A stretch of 64,000 nucleotides of DNA from positions 1 to 64,000 of the forward strand of contig NZ_JACJHR010000002.1 of NCBI RefSeq assembly GCF_014174495.1, written 5' to 3'. The notes under the pieces are model-generated. The model made no database searches. It was not told the origin of the DNA and saw only the letters and a list, made by a program, of their open reading frames with translations. Below are positions 44,230 to 52,939 of the stretch, in pieces. Made by a program: the position numbers and the translations under genes. The stretch is from Amycolatopsis echigonensis (lineage in GTDB: Bacteria; Actinomycetota; Actinomycetes; Mycobacteriales; Pseudonocardiaceae). Position 1 is the first letter of the stretch. Every line of letters begins with the position of its first letter.

Positions 44230-45246
44230 TCAGGCCGCGTCCACCTCAGCCGGACGTCGAGCCGCCACCTTGGCCGCCAGCGCCGCGAAACCGGCGGTCA
44301 GCAGGTCCGCGACCGTGAACATGACTCGCGACGCGACCGCGAACGCCGTTGCCTGACCGACGGTCAGGCCGCTCGCCGTGAGGACCGCGACCTGGGCGAC
44401 CTCGCGGACACCGACGCCGCTGGGCAGGATGAACGCGAACGTGCCGACCGTCATCGCGACGGCCATCGCGCCGATGCACAGGATCAGGCCGTTGAAGCCG
44501 GGCGCGCCGACCGAGTTCGCCAGCAGCCACAGGTGCACGCCCTGGAACACCCAGGCGCCCATGGACGCGCCGAACGCCTTCAGCACCACGCCCCAGCCGA
44601 GCGGCTCGGCGAGCGGCGGGCGGCGCAGGATCTTCAGCACCAGCGACGTGCCCCAGCTCAGGATGCGCGGGTGCAGCAGCGCAAGGCCGACCGGGATCAG
44701 CACGAACAGCCACATCGCGCGCGGGCTGTTGCTGAACAGCGCCGGTGCCGCGAGCAGCGACACGACCAGCGCGGACACCACGCCAAGGCCGAGCTGGATC
44801 AGCGAGCCGGTGAAGATCCGGGCTCGCGCCAGGCCCGCCTTGCGACCCAGTTCCATCTGCAGCAGGTACGCCCAGACCGAACCGGGCACGTACTTGCCGA
44901 GCGAGCCGACGAGGCAGATCTGCGCGCCGCGGGCGTAGCCGACCGGCTTGCCGCCCAGATGGTCGACCAGGACCTGCCAGCCCCAGACGGACACGAGGAT
45001 CGACACCATCAGCGCCACCAGGCTCAGCACCGACGACTGCCAGGCGACGTCCGCCAGCGTGTGCCAGAACTCGTGCCAGTTGGACGCGAGGCTCTTCGCC
45101 GCGAAGCCGATCACCAAGAGGATGGCGACCCAGCGCACGACGTCGAGCACCCGCGCCTTGGTGGACTTGCGGGCTTTCCCGGTGGGCGGGGCGTCCTCGG
45201 TGGGCGGGGCGTCATCCCCCGGCGTCGGCGTACGAACGGTCGTCAC
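44230..45246 (-). CDS. YbhN/MprF-N-type integral membrane protein (flippase-like)
   Basis: A 338-residue polytopic membrane protein of the lysylphosphatidylglycerol synthase transmembrane (UPF0104/YbhN) family, with about eight membrane segments after a 30-residue Pro/Thr-rich N-terminus. The characteristic motif GSLGKYVPGSVWAYLLQMELGRKAG is present, as is FAFILPSGVGVREVAQVA. Members flip or shield lipids and are linked to lipid-linked glycans; the substrate here is unknown. It is the last gene of an eight-gene run and starts 14 nt after the LuxC-like gene, so it may move a product of that pathway across the membrane. Confidence 0.85.
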   Translation of the reverse strand: MTTVRTPTPGDDAPPTEDAPPTGKARKSTKARVLDVVRWVAILLVIGFAAKSLASNWHEFWHTLADVAWQSSVLSLVALMVSILVSVWGWQVLVDHLGGKPVGYARGAQICLVGSLGKYVPGSVWAYLLQMELGRKAGLARARIFTGSLIQLGLGVVSALVVSLLAAPALFSNSPRAMWLFVLIPVGLALLHPRILSWGTSLVLKILRRPPLAEPLGWGVVLKAFGASMGAWVFQGVHLWLLANSVGAPGFNGLILCIGAMAVAMTVGTFAFILPSGVGVREVAQVAVLTASGLTVGQATAFAVASRVMFTVADLLTAGFAALAAKVAARRPAEVDAA

Positions 45247-45260
45247 TGCCTCTCAGCTCC

Positions 45261-46505
45261 TCAGGCCTCTACCGTGACCAGCCGGCTGAACTCGGACAGC
45301 AGGTCGTAGCCGTCCCAGACTCCGGCGAACGTGAGGGCCGACCCGAACGGCACGACCCGGTCCACCCCCCGTCCGGCGAGCGCCGTCACGAATCCGGTCA
45401 GTTCCTCGCGGGTGAACCCGAACTGGCTCACGGTCTGGTCTTTGCGCCGCACGATCGGAACCAGCTCGTCCAGCGACGCCACCGAGGCGTTCGCGAACGT
45501 GCCCGCGCCCAGCCATTCGCGCGGCATCACCGTGGCGTCGGCCAGCTCCAGCGTCGCCAGCGCGTTGCCGTCGAAGCGGATCGACGACACCAGCCCGTCG
45601 ACCGCCGCGCCATAGGCCGACACCCGCTTCTGCACGGCCATCGCCGGCTCGGTGACGTGCTGTTTCGCTGCCAGCACCTCGGCGAGCAGCTCGCGGAACT
45701 CCTGTCCGGCGGCCCGCGCACCCGTCGCGTCGCCGACCCAGAACACCGCGCGCGGCGACGAGCAGGCGGCCTGGTCGAACCAGTACGAGTCGTTGTAGAA
45801 GCCTTCGGCGGCGGCCTTGCGCCGCTCCGGCGAGGCCTCCTGCCAGCCGCGCACCGACGCGATCGCGAACGACGAGCGGTCCGGGAAGGTGAGGTCCCGC
45901 GCGTGCGGGGCCAGCGGGTACTTCCGCAGCGCGGCCACGGAGGCGTCGCCGCCCCAGATCACCCGCAGGTCGGCGGCCAGTGACAACGCGCCGCTGACCT
46001 CGTCGCTGCGGTCGTAGGTGACCATGCGCTGGGTGGCCCGGATGGTGGCCGCGGTTTCCGGCGACACGTCTTCGAGCGCCGCGTTCAACGCTTCCAGTAC
46101 GGCCTCGGCGGCACCGGCCGAGCGCGAAGAAACGCGCACGACGTTGCTGTTGCCCGCCAGCGCCGACAGCGCCCACGAGTACACGAAAATGGTGTCCACG
46201 TTGGCCGGCGGCACGTGGAAAACGAGCCCGCGCGGGAACCGCAGCGAAGTGCCCGTGGTTTCCAAAGTGGACAGTGACTTCGCGAGTTCTCCCTTGCGCA
46301 GGAAGAAACCCAGCGAGGCCAGCTCCGGGAAACGACGGGCCAGCGCGGGGGCGAGCAGCTTGCGTGCGAACTTGGTGACGAACTCGACCACCCGCGGGTC
46401 GCCGACCGTCAACCGGCCGCCGGGCGGTTCCTCGCGCAGTTCGTCGAGCACCGCGTCGACCGAAACCGGGTCGCCCAGCGGAAAACGCTGTTCCACAGCA
46501 CTCAC
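45261..46505 (-). CDS. LuxC-like acyl-CoA/acyl-protein reductase
   Basis: A 414-residue member of the LuxC fatty acid reductase family in the aldehyde dehydrogenase superfamily, reducing a thioester-bound acyl group to aldehyde with NADPH. The catalytic cysteine is Cys248 in FDQAACSSPRAVFWVG, the conserved family motif; LVFHVPPANVDTIFVYSW and NVVRVSSRSAG line the cofactor site. The GTG at 46505 overlaps the LuxE-like stop (GTGA). No luciferase genes are present, so the role is not bioluminescence. The partner LuxE-like, AMP-ligase, SDR and ACP genes lie directly upstream. Confidence 0.88.
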   Translation of the reverse strand: MSAVEQRFPLGDPVSVDAVLDELREEPPGGRLTVGDPRVVEFVTKFARKLLAPALARRFPELASLGFFLRKGELAKSLSTLETTGTSLRFPRGLVFHVPPANVDTIFVYSWALSALAGNSNVVRVSSRSAGAAEAVLEALNAALEDVSPETAATIRATQRMVTYDRSDEVSGALSLAADLRVIWGGDASVAALRKYPLAPHARDLTFPDRSSFAIASVRGWQEASPERRKAAAEGFYNDSYWFDQAACSSPRAVFWVGDATGARAAGQEFRELLAEVLAAKQHVTEPAMAVQKRVSAYGAAVDGLVSSIRFDGNALATLELADATVMPREWLGAGTFANASVASLDELVPIVRRKDQTVSQFGFTREELTGFVTALAGRGVDRVVPFGSALTFAGVWDGYDLLSEFSRLVTVEA

Positions 46506-47554
46506 GCAGCGGCTCCCGTGAACGTGTCCGAGCACCCGCGGGCCTCGGCCTTCGGCAGCCTGCCCAGCACCGAGAAGTGCTTGCCGGGCCAGTCGCCGTC
46601 GTCAATGCCGTTGTACACACCGAGATCCTCGGTGAGCAACACGTGTCCCGGGTAGGAGCGCGGCAGCGTGCTCACCACCTCGATGACACCCGGCTTGCCG
46701 ACCGGCTGCTCTTCCCAGGTCTCCGGGTCGCGGATCACGATGTCGGCGAAATCGGGGCAGTACAAGGAATTCCCGGACGGACCCTCGAGAAACACGGTGC
46801 CGATCTGCTCGATCATCCCGTAGTAGTTGTGGATCCGGGTGAGGCCGGTGTCCGCCGCGAACCGGCGGCGGAACTCGCTGTTGTCCACCGCGCGGTCGAT
46901 CAGCTTCTTCCACCCGCCGGAGTGAATGAGGATGCCGTTCGACAGGTCGAGCTTGTGCTCGCGGGCGACCTCGTAGAGGTACTGCCACACCATGAACGTG
47001 AAGCCGAAGATCAGGAACGGGCGGTCCCCGTACTCGGCGAGGAACTTCTTCACCGCCTCGACGTCCGGCTTGTCGTTCTCGTCGAGCACGTAGGTGTGCT
47101 TGCGCCCGAAGTTCGCCATGCCGAGCACGCCCGCGCCGCGCGCCGAGAACGACCGGCGGTTCTTGATGATGCCGATGGTGTCGACCATCAGCATCGGCAG
47201 CCGCTCGGCGCCCAGCACCTCCTGCAGGGTGGCGCCGAGCTGCTTCGTCTGCGCGGCCGCCGCTTCCTTGTCGAGGTAGATCCGCGACGCACCGGCTCCG
47301 GTGGTCCCCGAGGACGTGAGGGTCTTGAACACCTCGCTGTCCGGAATGGACTTCAGGTCGTGCGTTTTGAACATGCGCACCGGCAGCCACGGCAGGTCGG
47401 CGATCGTGTCGAACGACGCGTCCGGCGCGAAACCGAGCGAGGACAGGATGCGTTCGTACCCGGCGGAGTTCGCCCGGTGGTGCGCCGTCAGCTCCACCAG
47501 CTCCGGGAGCAGCGCCGCCTCCCGCTCCGCCTGCGAGCGCGTGAACACACTCAT
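46502..47554 (-). CDS. LuxE-like acyl-protein synthetase
   Basis: A 350-residue protein of the LuxE family, which activates an acyl group with ATP and passes it to a reductase cysteine. The adenylate-forming motif is TLTSSGTTGAGASRIYLD; HNYYGMIEQIGTVFLEG corresponds to the Y-G-x-x-E adenylate-binding motif, and LTEDLGVYNG to the ribose-binding aspartate region. The C-terminal lid is short, as in LuxE. In luminous bacteria LuxE and LuxC work as one complex; the coupled genes here suggest the same. It overlaps the AMP-ligase gene by 4 nt. Confidence 0.88.
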   Translation of the reverse strand: MSVFTRSQAEREAALLPELVELTAHHRANSAGYERILSSLGFAPDASFDTIADLPWLPVRMFKTHDLKSIPDSEVFKTLTSSGTTGAGASRIYLDKEAAAAQTKQLGATLQEVLGAERLPMLMVDTIGIIKNRRSFSARGAGVLGMANFGRKHTYVLDENDKPDVEAVKKFLAEYGDRPFLIFGFTFMVWQYLYEVAREHKLDLSNGILIHSGGWKKLIDRAVDNSEFRRRFAADTGLTRIHNYYGMIEQIGTVFLEGPSGNSLYCPDFADIVIRDPETWEEQPVGKPGVIEVVSTLPRSYPGHVLLTEDLGVYNGIDDGDWPGKHFSVLGRLPKAEARGCSDTFTGAAA

Positions 47555-48957
47555 ACCCGTCCTTCCAGCGACCGGTAGTCGATCTTGCCGCTGGCCAGCA
47601 GCGGCACGGTGTCGATCGGACGCACGTCGAACCCGCTGGCGTGCAGGTGCAGCCGCTCCGCCAGCGCCCGCGACGCGTCCTTGCAGATCGCCTTCGCGCC
47701 GTCGCCCTCGGGCAGTTCGGCGAACAGCACGACCTTGTCGCCCGCCGCCACCGCGGCCACCACGTCGATGCCCACCGCGGCCGTGCGCACGGCCTGCTCC
47801 AGGTCGTCGAGGCTGACCCGGTTGCCGAACACCTTGCCGATCCGCTTGAGCCTGCCGGTGATGTAGAGGTACCCCTCCTCGTCGAGGTACCCGAGATCAC
47901 CGGTGGCCAGCGTGCCGCCGTATTCGTCGCCCGCGCTCAGTCCCGCTTCGTCCTCCGCGTAACCCATCATCACGTTGGGTCCACGGTAAAGGACCTCACC
48001 GACAATTTTGGGATGCGTGGTTTCCTCGCCGTCGTCGCGGCGGATGGCGAACGAGCCGCCGGGCAGCGCCGGACCGGCCGAACCGATCTTGTCCGCGAGC
48101 CGCTCCGCGGGCAGCGTGGTCATGCGCGGGGATGCCTCGGTCTGGCCGTACATGACGTACATCCGGCCGCCGACCGCGAGCATCTTCTCGTTGAATTCCG
48201 CGACCAGTTCGTCCCGCAGTTTCCCGCCCGCCTGGGTGAGGGTGCGCAGGGTCGGATACTTCGCCGGATCGAACTTGAGCCGGCGCAGCATTTCGTAGTG
48301 ATAGGGCACGCCGGACAGCGAAGTCACGCCGTATTCCTTGACCGCATCCCAGAATCCGCGACCCAAAACCCCAGACGATTCGATAACCACCGTCGCGCCG
48401 CGCACAAGATGCGAATTCAGCACCGAAAGCCCGTAGCTGTAGTGCAGCGGCAAACAGGTCGGCGCGACCTCGTCCGCGTCGATCTTCAGCACCTGCGCGA
48501 TGGCGTCGGCATTGGCCAGCAGCCCGTCGCGGGACAGCCGGACGAGCTTCGGATTGCCGGTGGATCCGCTGGTCGGCAGCAGTACGGCCAGGTCGGGGTG
48601 CGGCTCGACGCCCTCGGCGGAGTCGCGCACCCAGTCGGAGCCGCGGGTGGTGTACCCGGACGGCGCGTCGCCGGACGCCGCGAGCACGGCGGCCGGGCGG
48701 AAGCGTTCGACCAGGCCGATCAGCACGTCGGCGTCCAGCGCCGGGTCGATCAGCGCGATCGCCCGGCCGCCCTCGAACGCGCCGAGGTAGGTCAGCACGC
48801 TGTCGAGGTCGACGGACATCCGGGCGAACACGACGCCCACCGGCAGCTTGGCCAGCTCGTCGGTCTTCCGGGCCACCTCGGCGGACAGTTCCGCGTCGTC
48901 CAGCGTGCGGCCCCCGGCCACGTCGATCAGCCGGGAACCCGCACCCACCAGAGTCAC
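47551..48957 (-). CDS. AMP-forming acyl-CoA/acyl-ACP synthetase
   Basis: A 468-residue adenylate-forming ligase. The ATP motif is LLPTSGSTGNPKLVRLS, the Y-x-E motif is VMYGQTEASPRMTTLP, the ribose aspartate lies in LATGDLGYLDEEGYLYITGRLKRIGKVFG, and the C-terminal lysine is in LASGKIDYRSL. It likely loads a carboxylic acid onto the carrier protein at 49685-49924, or makes an acyl-CoA; which acid is not shown. It overlaps its neighbours on both sides by 4 nt. Confidence 0.9.
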   Translation of the reverse strand: MTLVGAGSRLIDVAGGRTLDDAELSAEVARKTDELAKLPVGVVFARMSVDLDSVLTYLGAFEGGRAIALIDPALDADVLIGLVERFRPAAVLAASGDAPSGYTTRGSDWVRDSAEGVEPHPDLAVLLPTSGSTGNPKLVRLSRDGLLANADAIAQVLKIDADEVAPTCLPLHYSYGLSVLNSHLVRGATVVIESSGVLGRGFWDAVKEYGVTSLSGVPYHYEMLRRLKFDPAKYPTLRTLTQAGGKLRDELVAEFNEKMLAVGGRMYVMYGQTEASPRMTTLPAERLADKIGSAGPALPGGSFAIRRDDGEETTHPKIVGEVLYRGPNVMMGYAEDEAGLSAGDEYGGTLATGDLGYLDEEGYLYITGRLKRIGKVFGNRVSLDDLEQAVRTAAVGIDVVAAVAAGDKVVLFAELPEGDGAKAICKDASRALAERLHLHASGFDVRPIDTVPLLASGKIDYRSLEGRV

Positions 48958-49688
48958 AGCACCAAGCCTCCGTCGATCCCCAGGACCTGCCCGGTCACGA
49001 ACGACGCCTCGTCGCTCGCCAGGAACCGGATCACCGCCGCGACCTCCTCGGCCTGGCCGAGGCGGCCGAGCGGGGTCTTGGCGACGTTCGAGGCGCGGGC
49101 GTCCTCGCTCAGGCTTTCCGTGAGGGCGGTTTCGATCACGCCAGGGGCGACCGCGTTGACCCGGATGCCGGAGCGGCCGAGTTCCTTCGCCGCCGAGCGC
49201 GCGATGTTCGCGACCGCCGCCTTCGAGGCCGCGTAGACCGTCTGGCCCGCGCTGCCGTACTCGCCGACCACCGAGGCCAGCACCACGATCGCGCCGGTTT
49301 TCTTGCGCATCATGGCTCGCGCGGCCGCCTGCACGGTGTGCAGCGTGCCGGCGACGTTCGTGGACAGCGTCCGGTCGACGTCGTCCGGGCGGATCATGCC
49401 GAGCAGGCCGCCCTCCATGATCCCGGCGTTGGCGACCGCGACATCCAGCCGGCCGTGCTCCTTGGCCACGTCCTTCACCACGGCGGCGACGGCCTTCGCG
49501 TCGGTGACGTCGAGCGCGCGGCCGCTGACCGAGGGGCCCACCGAAGCGGCGGTCTCCTTGGCGGCGGTCTCGTCGCGGCCGGTGAGGACCACGGTGGCCC
49601 CGGCCTCGGCGAGCGCGCGGACAGTGGCCAGGCCGATGCCCCTGGTGCCCCCGGTGACCAGTGCGACCTTCCCCGCGAACGTGCTCAC
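48954..49688 (-). CDS. FabG-like short-chain dehydrogenase
   Basis: A 244-residue classical SDR close to 3-oxoacyl-ACP reductases: ALVTGGTRGIGLATVRAL, AVANAGIMEGG, VLASVVGEYG and the catalytic YAASKAAVANIARS, ending in the usual TGQVLGIDGGLVL. With an acyl carrier protein directly upstream it probably reduces a beta-keto or similar group on an ACP-bound intermediate. The GTG at 49688 overlaps the ACP stop (GTGA); open frame beyond is artefactual. Confidence 0.9.
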   Translation of the reverse strand: MSTFAGKVALVTGGTRGIGLATVRALAEAGATVVLTGRDETAAKETAASVGPSVSGRALDVTDAKAVAAVVKDVAKEHGRLDVAVANAGIMEGGLLGMIRPDDVDRTLSTNVAGTLHTVQAAARAMMRKKTGAIVVLASVVGEYGSAGQTVYAASKAAVANIARSAAKELGRSGIRVNAVAPGVIETALTESLSEDARASNVAKTPLGRLGQAEEVAAVIRFLASDEASFVTGQVLGIDGGLVL

Positions 49689-49924
49689 GCCTGCCCCTGC
49701 AGCTCCTTGACCATGTCCACGGCCACCTTGAAGCTGCTCATGTCGATCACCTGGTCGGTGTCGAATTCGACGTCGAACTCGTCCTCGATCGCCGCGACCA
49801 GCGCCATGTGGCCGACCGAGTCCCACGCCTCGATGTCGCGGTACTTCAGGTTCTCGACGTCGACCCCGTCGTCGAGCTGGAGAGCGTCGATGAAGACTTC
49901 CTTCAGCTTGTCCTGCACAGCCAT
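49685..49924 (-). CDS. Dedicated acyl carrier protein
   Basis: A 79-residue acyl carrier protein. The phosphopantetheine attachment site is Ser36 in EAWDSVGHMAL, with acidic helices typical of the family (VAAIEDEFDVEFDTDQVIDM). It differs from housekeeping AcpP (DSLD) in the D-S-V-G form found in special-purpose carriers of glycan and natural-product loci. It is the carrier for the SDR, ligase, LuxE-like and LuxC-like proteins encoded downstream with 4-nt overlaps. Confidence 0.93.
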   Translation of the reverse strand: MAVQDKLKEVFIDALQLDDGVDVENLKYRDIEAWDSVGHMALVAAIEDEFDVEFDTDQVIDMSSFKVAVDMVKELQGQA

Positions 49925-49999
49925 GTCTACCCGGCACTTCCTTCTCGAATGGGGCTGGTGACCCTGTTGACCACTGTCGACGGTACCAACCGTGGGGTT

Positions 50000-50593
50000 T
50001 CAGCCCGCGCGTGCGGGCAGCAGTTCACGGAGCGTCCCGAGGTAGCGGTCCGCGCCCTCGGGACGAAACTTCAGCGCGTCGTTGCGGACGACCACGCTGA
50101 GGACACCGGCGGCGTGCGCGGCCTCCACGTCGTGGAAGGTGTCGCCGACGAGCACCGCCTCTTCCGGGGCCGCGCCGAAGTGCCGGAGCACCGCGGTCAC
50201 GCCCTCGGGATCCGGCTTGAGCCGGCGGACGTCCTCCCGCCCTATGACGTGCAGGCCCCGGGCGAGGTTGCCCAGCGCGTCCTCGACGCACCGGCGCGAA
50301 TTCCTCGTCACGATCGCGAGCCGGTAGTCCCCGGCCAGCTCGGCGAGCAGTTCGCGGGCGCCGTCGGTGAACTCGCCGCGGGGCACCGAGGCGCGTTCGA
50401 ACCGCGTCACGACGTCGAGCCGGGCGGTGTCGCCTTCGTCGAGCCAGCGCTGGAACAGCTCGCCGAGCTTGTCCTCGGGCGCCAGCTCCAGCTCGGCGCG
50501 CAGGCCGGCGAAGTCGACCGGCAGCCGGAAGAGCGTGCCGTCGAAGTCGAAGGCCAGCACCTTCCGCCCGGTCAGATCCGCTTCGACGCCCAT
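50000..50593 (-). CDS. HAD family hydrolase (phosphoglycolate-phosphatase type)
   Basis: A 197-residue HAD phosphatase. Motif I LAFDFDGTLFRLP, motif II IVTRNSRR, the lysine in RRLKPDPEG and motif III VLVGDTFHDVEAAHAAG are complete. A small helical cap (about residues 25-80) is present. Its start overlaps the ATP-grasp stop by 22 nt, and the ACP follows 75 nt later. It could remove a phosphate from the product of the ATP-grasp enzyme or from a sugar phosphate; this is inference from adjacency. Confidence 0.87.
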   Translation of the reverse strand: MGVEADLTGRKVLAFDFDGTLFRLPVDFAGLRAELELAPEDKLGELFQRWLDEGDTARLDVVTRFERASVPRGEFTDGARELLAELAGDYRLAIVTRNSRRCVEDALGNLARGLHVIGREDVRRLKPDPEGVTAVLRHFGAAPEEAVLVGDTFHDVEAAHAAGVLSVVVRNDALKFRPEGADRYLGTLRELLPARAG

Positions 50594-51642
50594 TCGCCTT
50601 CCTTGACCAAGCGGTAGCCCATGTCGATCATGCGGACCCAGTACAGGTCGTCGGGCAGCGGGTTGTAGACCGCGGGCCGCTCGGTCAGCTCGTTGCCGAG
50701 GCCGAGCTGGACGTACATGTCGGGCATGTTCAGCCCGGCGTGCGCGAAGAAGTTGCTCGTGGTGAAGAAGCGGCCGACGTTGATCTCGGTGACCATCGGC
50801 ACCCCGGCGGCGTTCTCCTTCATGTCCACGCAGAACACGCCGTGCGGTTTGTCCGACACCGCCCGCACCGCGGACTCGCCGATCTTGTTCACGTCGTCGC
50901 GGTTGACCGTCTTGGCCACTGACGGCGACGAGCTCTGCCCGCTGGGCGTCAGGTTGCCGAAGATGTATTCGATGCGGGAGCGCGCCTGCGAGGTGATCAG
51001 CTCGCCCTCGTGCCACAGGCTCTGCCACGCGAACTCCTCGCCCGGCAGGTACTCGCTGGCCATGAAGTCGCCGTAGTCGAGGCCGCGGAAGCCGCGCCAG
51101 TAGTCGATCCAGGCGTCGCCCTGGTAGAAGGAGTTGATCGGAAGGCTGCCCCGGGAACCGGCGCCGCGGATGGCGCGCAGCCAGACCCGCGGGTTGATCT
51201 TGAGCAGCTCTTCGAGCCCGCCCTTGAGGTCGTCCGGCGAATCGATCTTGATGGCCTCCGGCACCGAGACGCCGTTCGCCTTCATGTGCGCGTTGAACGC
51301 CATCTTGTCGTGGCACAACGCGATGGCGCGCGCGTCCGGCAGGAACGTCGGCGCGTTGAGCTTGTCGCGGTTTTCGGCGAGGAAGCCGACCTCGACATCC
51401 GGCTGCGGGTGCACGAAATCGATGCGCTCGGCTTCGATGACGCGGTTGATCGCGTCGGCGTATCCGGGATCGCTGACCGGCGGCACCAGGTATTTGGCCT
51501 CGACGTCGAGAAGCTCGAGATGGAACGGCTTCACGTCGGTGCCGACGACCTGGTAGTCGTTTCCGGCGACCGCGAGCGCGTCCCGGAAGTTGTAGGCGGC
51601 AGATCCGCCGGCGCCGGTGATGAGGATGCGTGCGCTGCTCAT
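50572..51642 (-). CDS. ATP-grasp carboxylate-amine ligase-like protein
   Basis: A 356-residue ATP-grasp protein similar to the carbamoyl-phosphate synthase large subunit-like group seen in surface polysaccharide loci. A pre-ATP-grasp Rossmann domain (ILITGAGGSAAYNFRDAL) precedes the ATP-grasp domain with RAIRGAGSRGS as phosphate-binding loop, FMASEYLPGEEFAWQSLW and the metal-binding MVTEINVGRFFTTSNFF. It joins a carboxylate and an amine via acyl phosphate; the substrates are unknown. It is the first gene of the eight-gene minus-strand run and divergent from an aminotransferase. Confidence 0.85.
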   Translation of the reverse strand: MSSARILITGAGGSAAYNFRDALAVAGNDYQVVGTDVKPFHLELLDVEAKYLVPPVSDPGYADAINRVIEAERIDFVHPQPDVEVGFLAENRDKLNAPTFLPDARAIALCHDKMAFNAHMKANGVSVPEAIKIDSPDDLKGGLEELLKINPRVWLRAIRGAGSRGSLPINSFYQGDAWIDYWRGFRGLDYGDFMASEYLPGEEFAWQSLWHEGELITSQARSRIEYIFGNLTPSGQSSSPSVAKTVNRDDVNKIGESAVRAVSDKPHGVFCVDMKENAAGVPMVTEINVGRFFTTSNFFAHAGLNMPDMYVQLGLGNELTERPAVYNPLPDDLYWVRMIDMGYRLVKEGEWASKRI

Positions 51643-51832
51643 TCGCGTGTTCTCAGCCTTACCTGTTCAGTTCCCGCCGGAGCCGGGACGGTAGCCGGAA
51701 GCCCACTTGTGGTCGGCGAGTATCGTGACGCCCGCGTCTGTGCTGACTGCACCGAACTCGGGGCTCGTGCCATGCCGAGGCAAGACTGTACCGGACGCGC
51801 CGAAAGAGCCCGCCGAGAGCGAGAGACTGCAG

Positions 51833-52939
51833 ATGATCCCCATTACCGTGGTCGACGTCCGTGCTGCGGAGGACCTGGTCGTCGAAGTGCTGCGATCCGG
51901 CGCTATCGCCCAGGGCCCGATGGTAAAGCGTTTCGAAGACGCGTTCGCGCACGTGTCCGGAACGAAACACGCCATCGCCGTGAACAACGGGACGACCGCG
52001 CTGGTCGCGTCCCTGCAGGCGCTCGACCTGCGGCCCGGAGACGAAGTGGTGACCTCGCCGTTCACCTTCGTCGCCACGCTCAACGCGATCCTGGAAGCGG
52101 GCGCGACCGTGCGGTTCGCCGACATCCGGCGCGACGATTTCGCGATCGACCCGGACGCCGTCGCGGCCGCCGTCGGCCCGCGCACCAAGGTGCTGATGCC
52201 GGTGCACCTGTACGGCCAGACCGCCGACATGGGCAAGCTCGCGCCGCTGGCCGCGGAGCACGGACTGCACGTGGTGGAGGATTCGGCGCAGGCTGTCGGC
52301 GCCTCGTTCGAGGGCCGCAAGGCCGGTTCGTACGGCATCGGCTGCTTCTCGCTGTACGCGACCAAGAACGTGACCACCGCCGAGGGCGGCGTGATCACCA
52401 CGGACGACGACGCGCTGGCCGACAAGCTGCGCGTGATGCGCAACCAGGGCATGAAGGCCCGGTACCAGTACGAGATGGCCGGCCACAACTACCGGATGAC
52501 CGACCTGCACGCCGCGGTCGGCATCCCGCAGCTGGAGAAGCTCGACCAGCTCACCGCGGCCCGCCAGGCCAACGCGAAGCGGCTGTCCGAGGGCCTCGCC
52601 GGCACGCCGGGCCTCGAGGTGCCGCAGGTGCTGCCCGGCCGCGAGCACGTGTGGCACCAGTACACCGTGCTGGTCGGCCCGCACGCGATGCTCTCGCGCG
52701 AGGAGTTCGCCGCCGCGCTGACCGAAAAGGGCATCGGCAACGGGATCTACTACCCGAAGATCGTGTTCGACTACGACTGCTACCGCGGGCACCCGCTGAT
52801 CCCGGACGCTCGCGTCGAGGACTTCCCCGTGGCGTCCGCCGTTGCCGCGCAAGCGCTTTCGCTGCCGGTGCACCCGCATCTGACCGAGTCCGAGCTGGAC
52901 CGGATCATCGAGACCGTTCGCGAGGTGCTCGGCGCATGA
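51833..52939 (+). CDS. DegT/DnrJ/EryC1 sugar aminotransferase
   Basis: A 368-residue PLP-dependent nucleotide-sugar aminotransferase. Schiff-base Lys178 lies in LYATKNVTTAEGG and the PLP-ring aspartate in VVEDSAQAVGASF. It resembles the 3-aminotransferases (WlbC/WbpE, QdtB-like) that act on 3-keto sugars, which fits the coupled Gfo/Idh oxidoreductase. The ATG at 51833 begins MIPITVVDVRAAEDLV. It overlaps the oxidoreductase gene by 4 nt. Confidence 0.9.
   Translation: MIPITVVDVRAAEDLVVEVLRSGAIAQGPMVKRFEDAFAHVSGTKHAIAVNNGTTALVASLQALDLRPGDEVVTSPFTFVATLNAILEAGATVRFADIRRDDFAIDPDAVAAAVGPRTKVLMPVHLYGQTADMGKLAPLAAEHGLHVVEDSAQAVGASFEGRKAGSYGIGCFSLYATKNVTTAEGGVITTDDDALADKLRVMRNQGMKARYQYEMAGHNYRMTDLHAAVGIPQLEKLDQLTAARQANAKRLSEGLAGTPGLEVPQVLPGREHVWHQYTVLVGPHAMLSREEFAAALTEKGIGNGIYYPKIVFDYDCYRGHPLIPDARVEDFPVASAVAAQALSLPVHPHLTESELDRIIETVREVLGA

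Noticed and set aside
45261-47554. Bioluminescence (lux) function for the LuxC/LuxE-like genes
   Set aside because: No luxA/luxB luciferase or LuxD genes are in the operon. The LLM-family protein at 35155-36042 is about 10 kb away on a separate unit and looks F420-dependent, so light production is unlikely.
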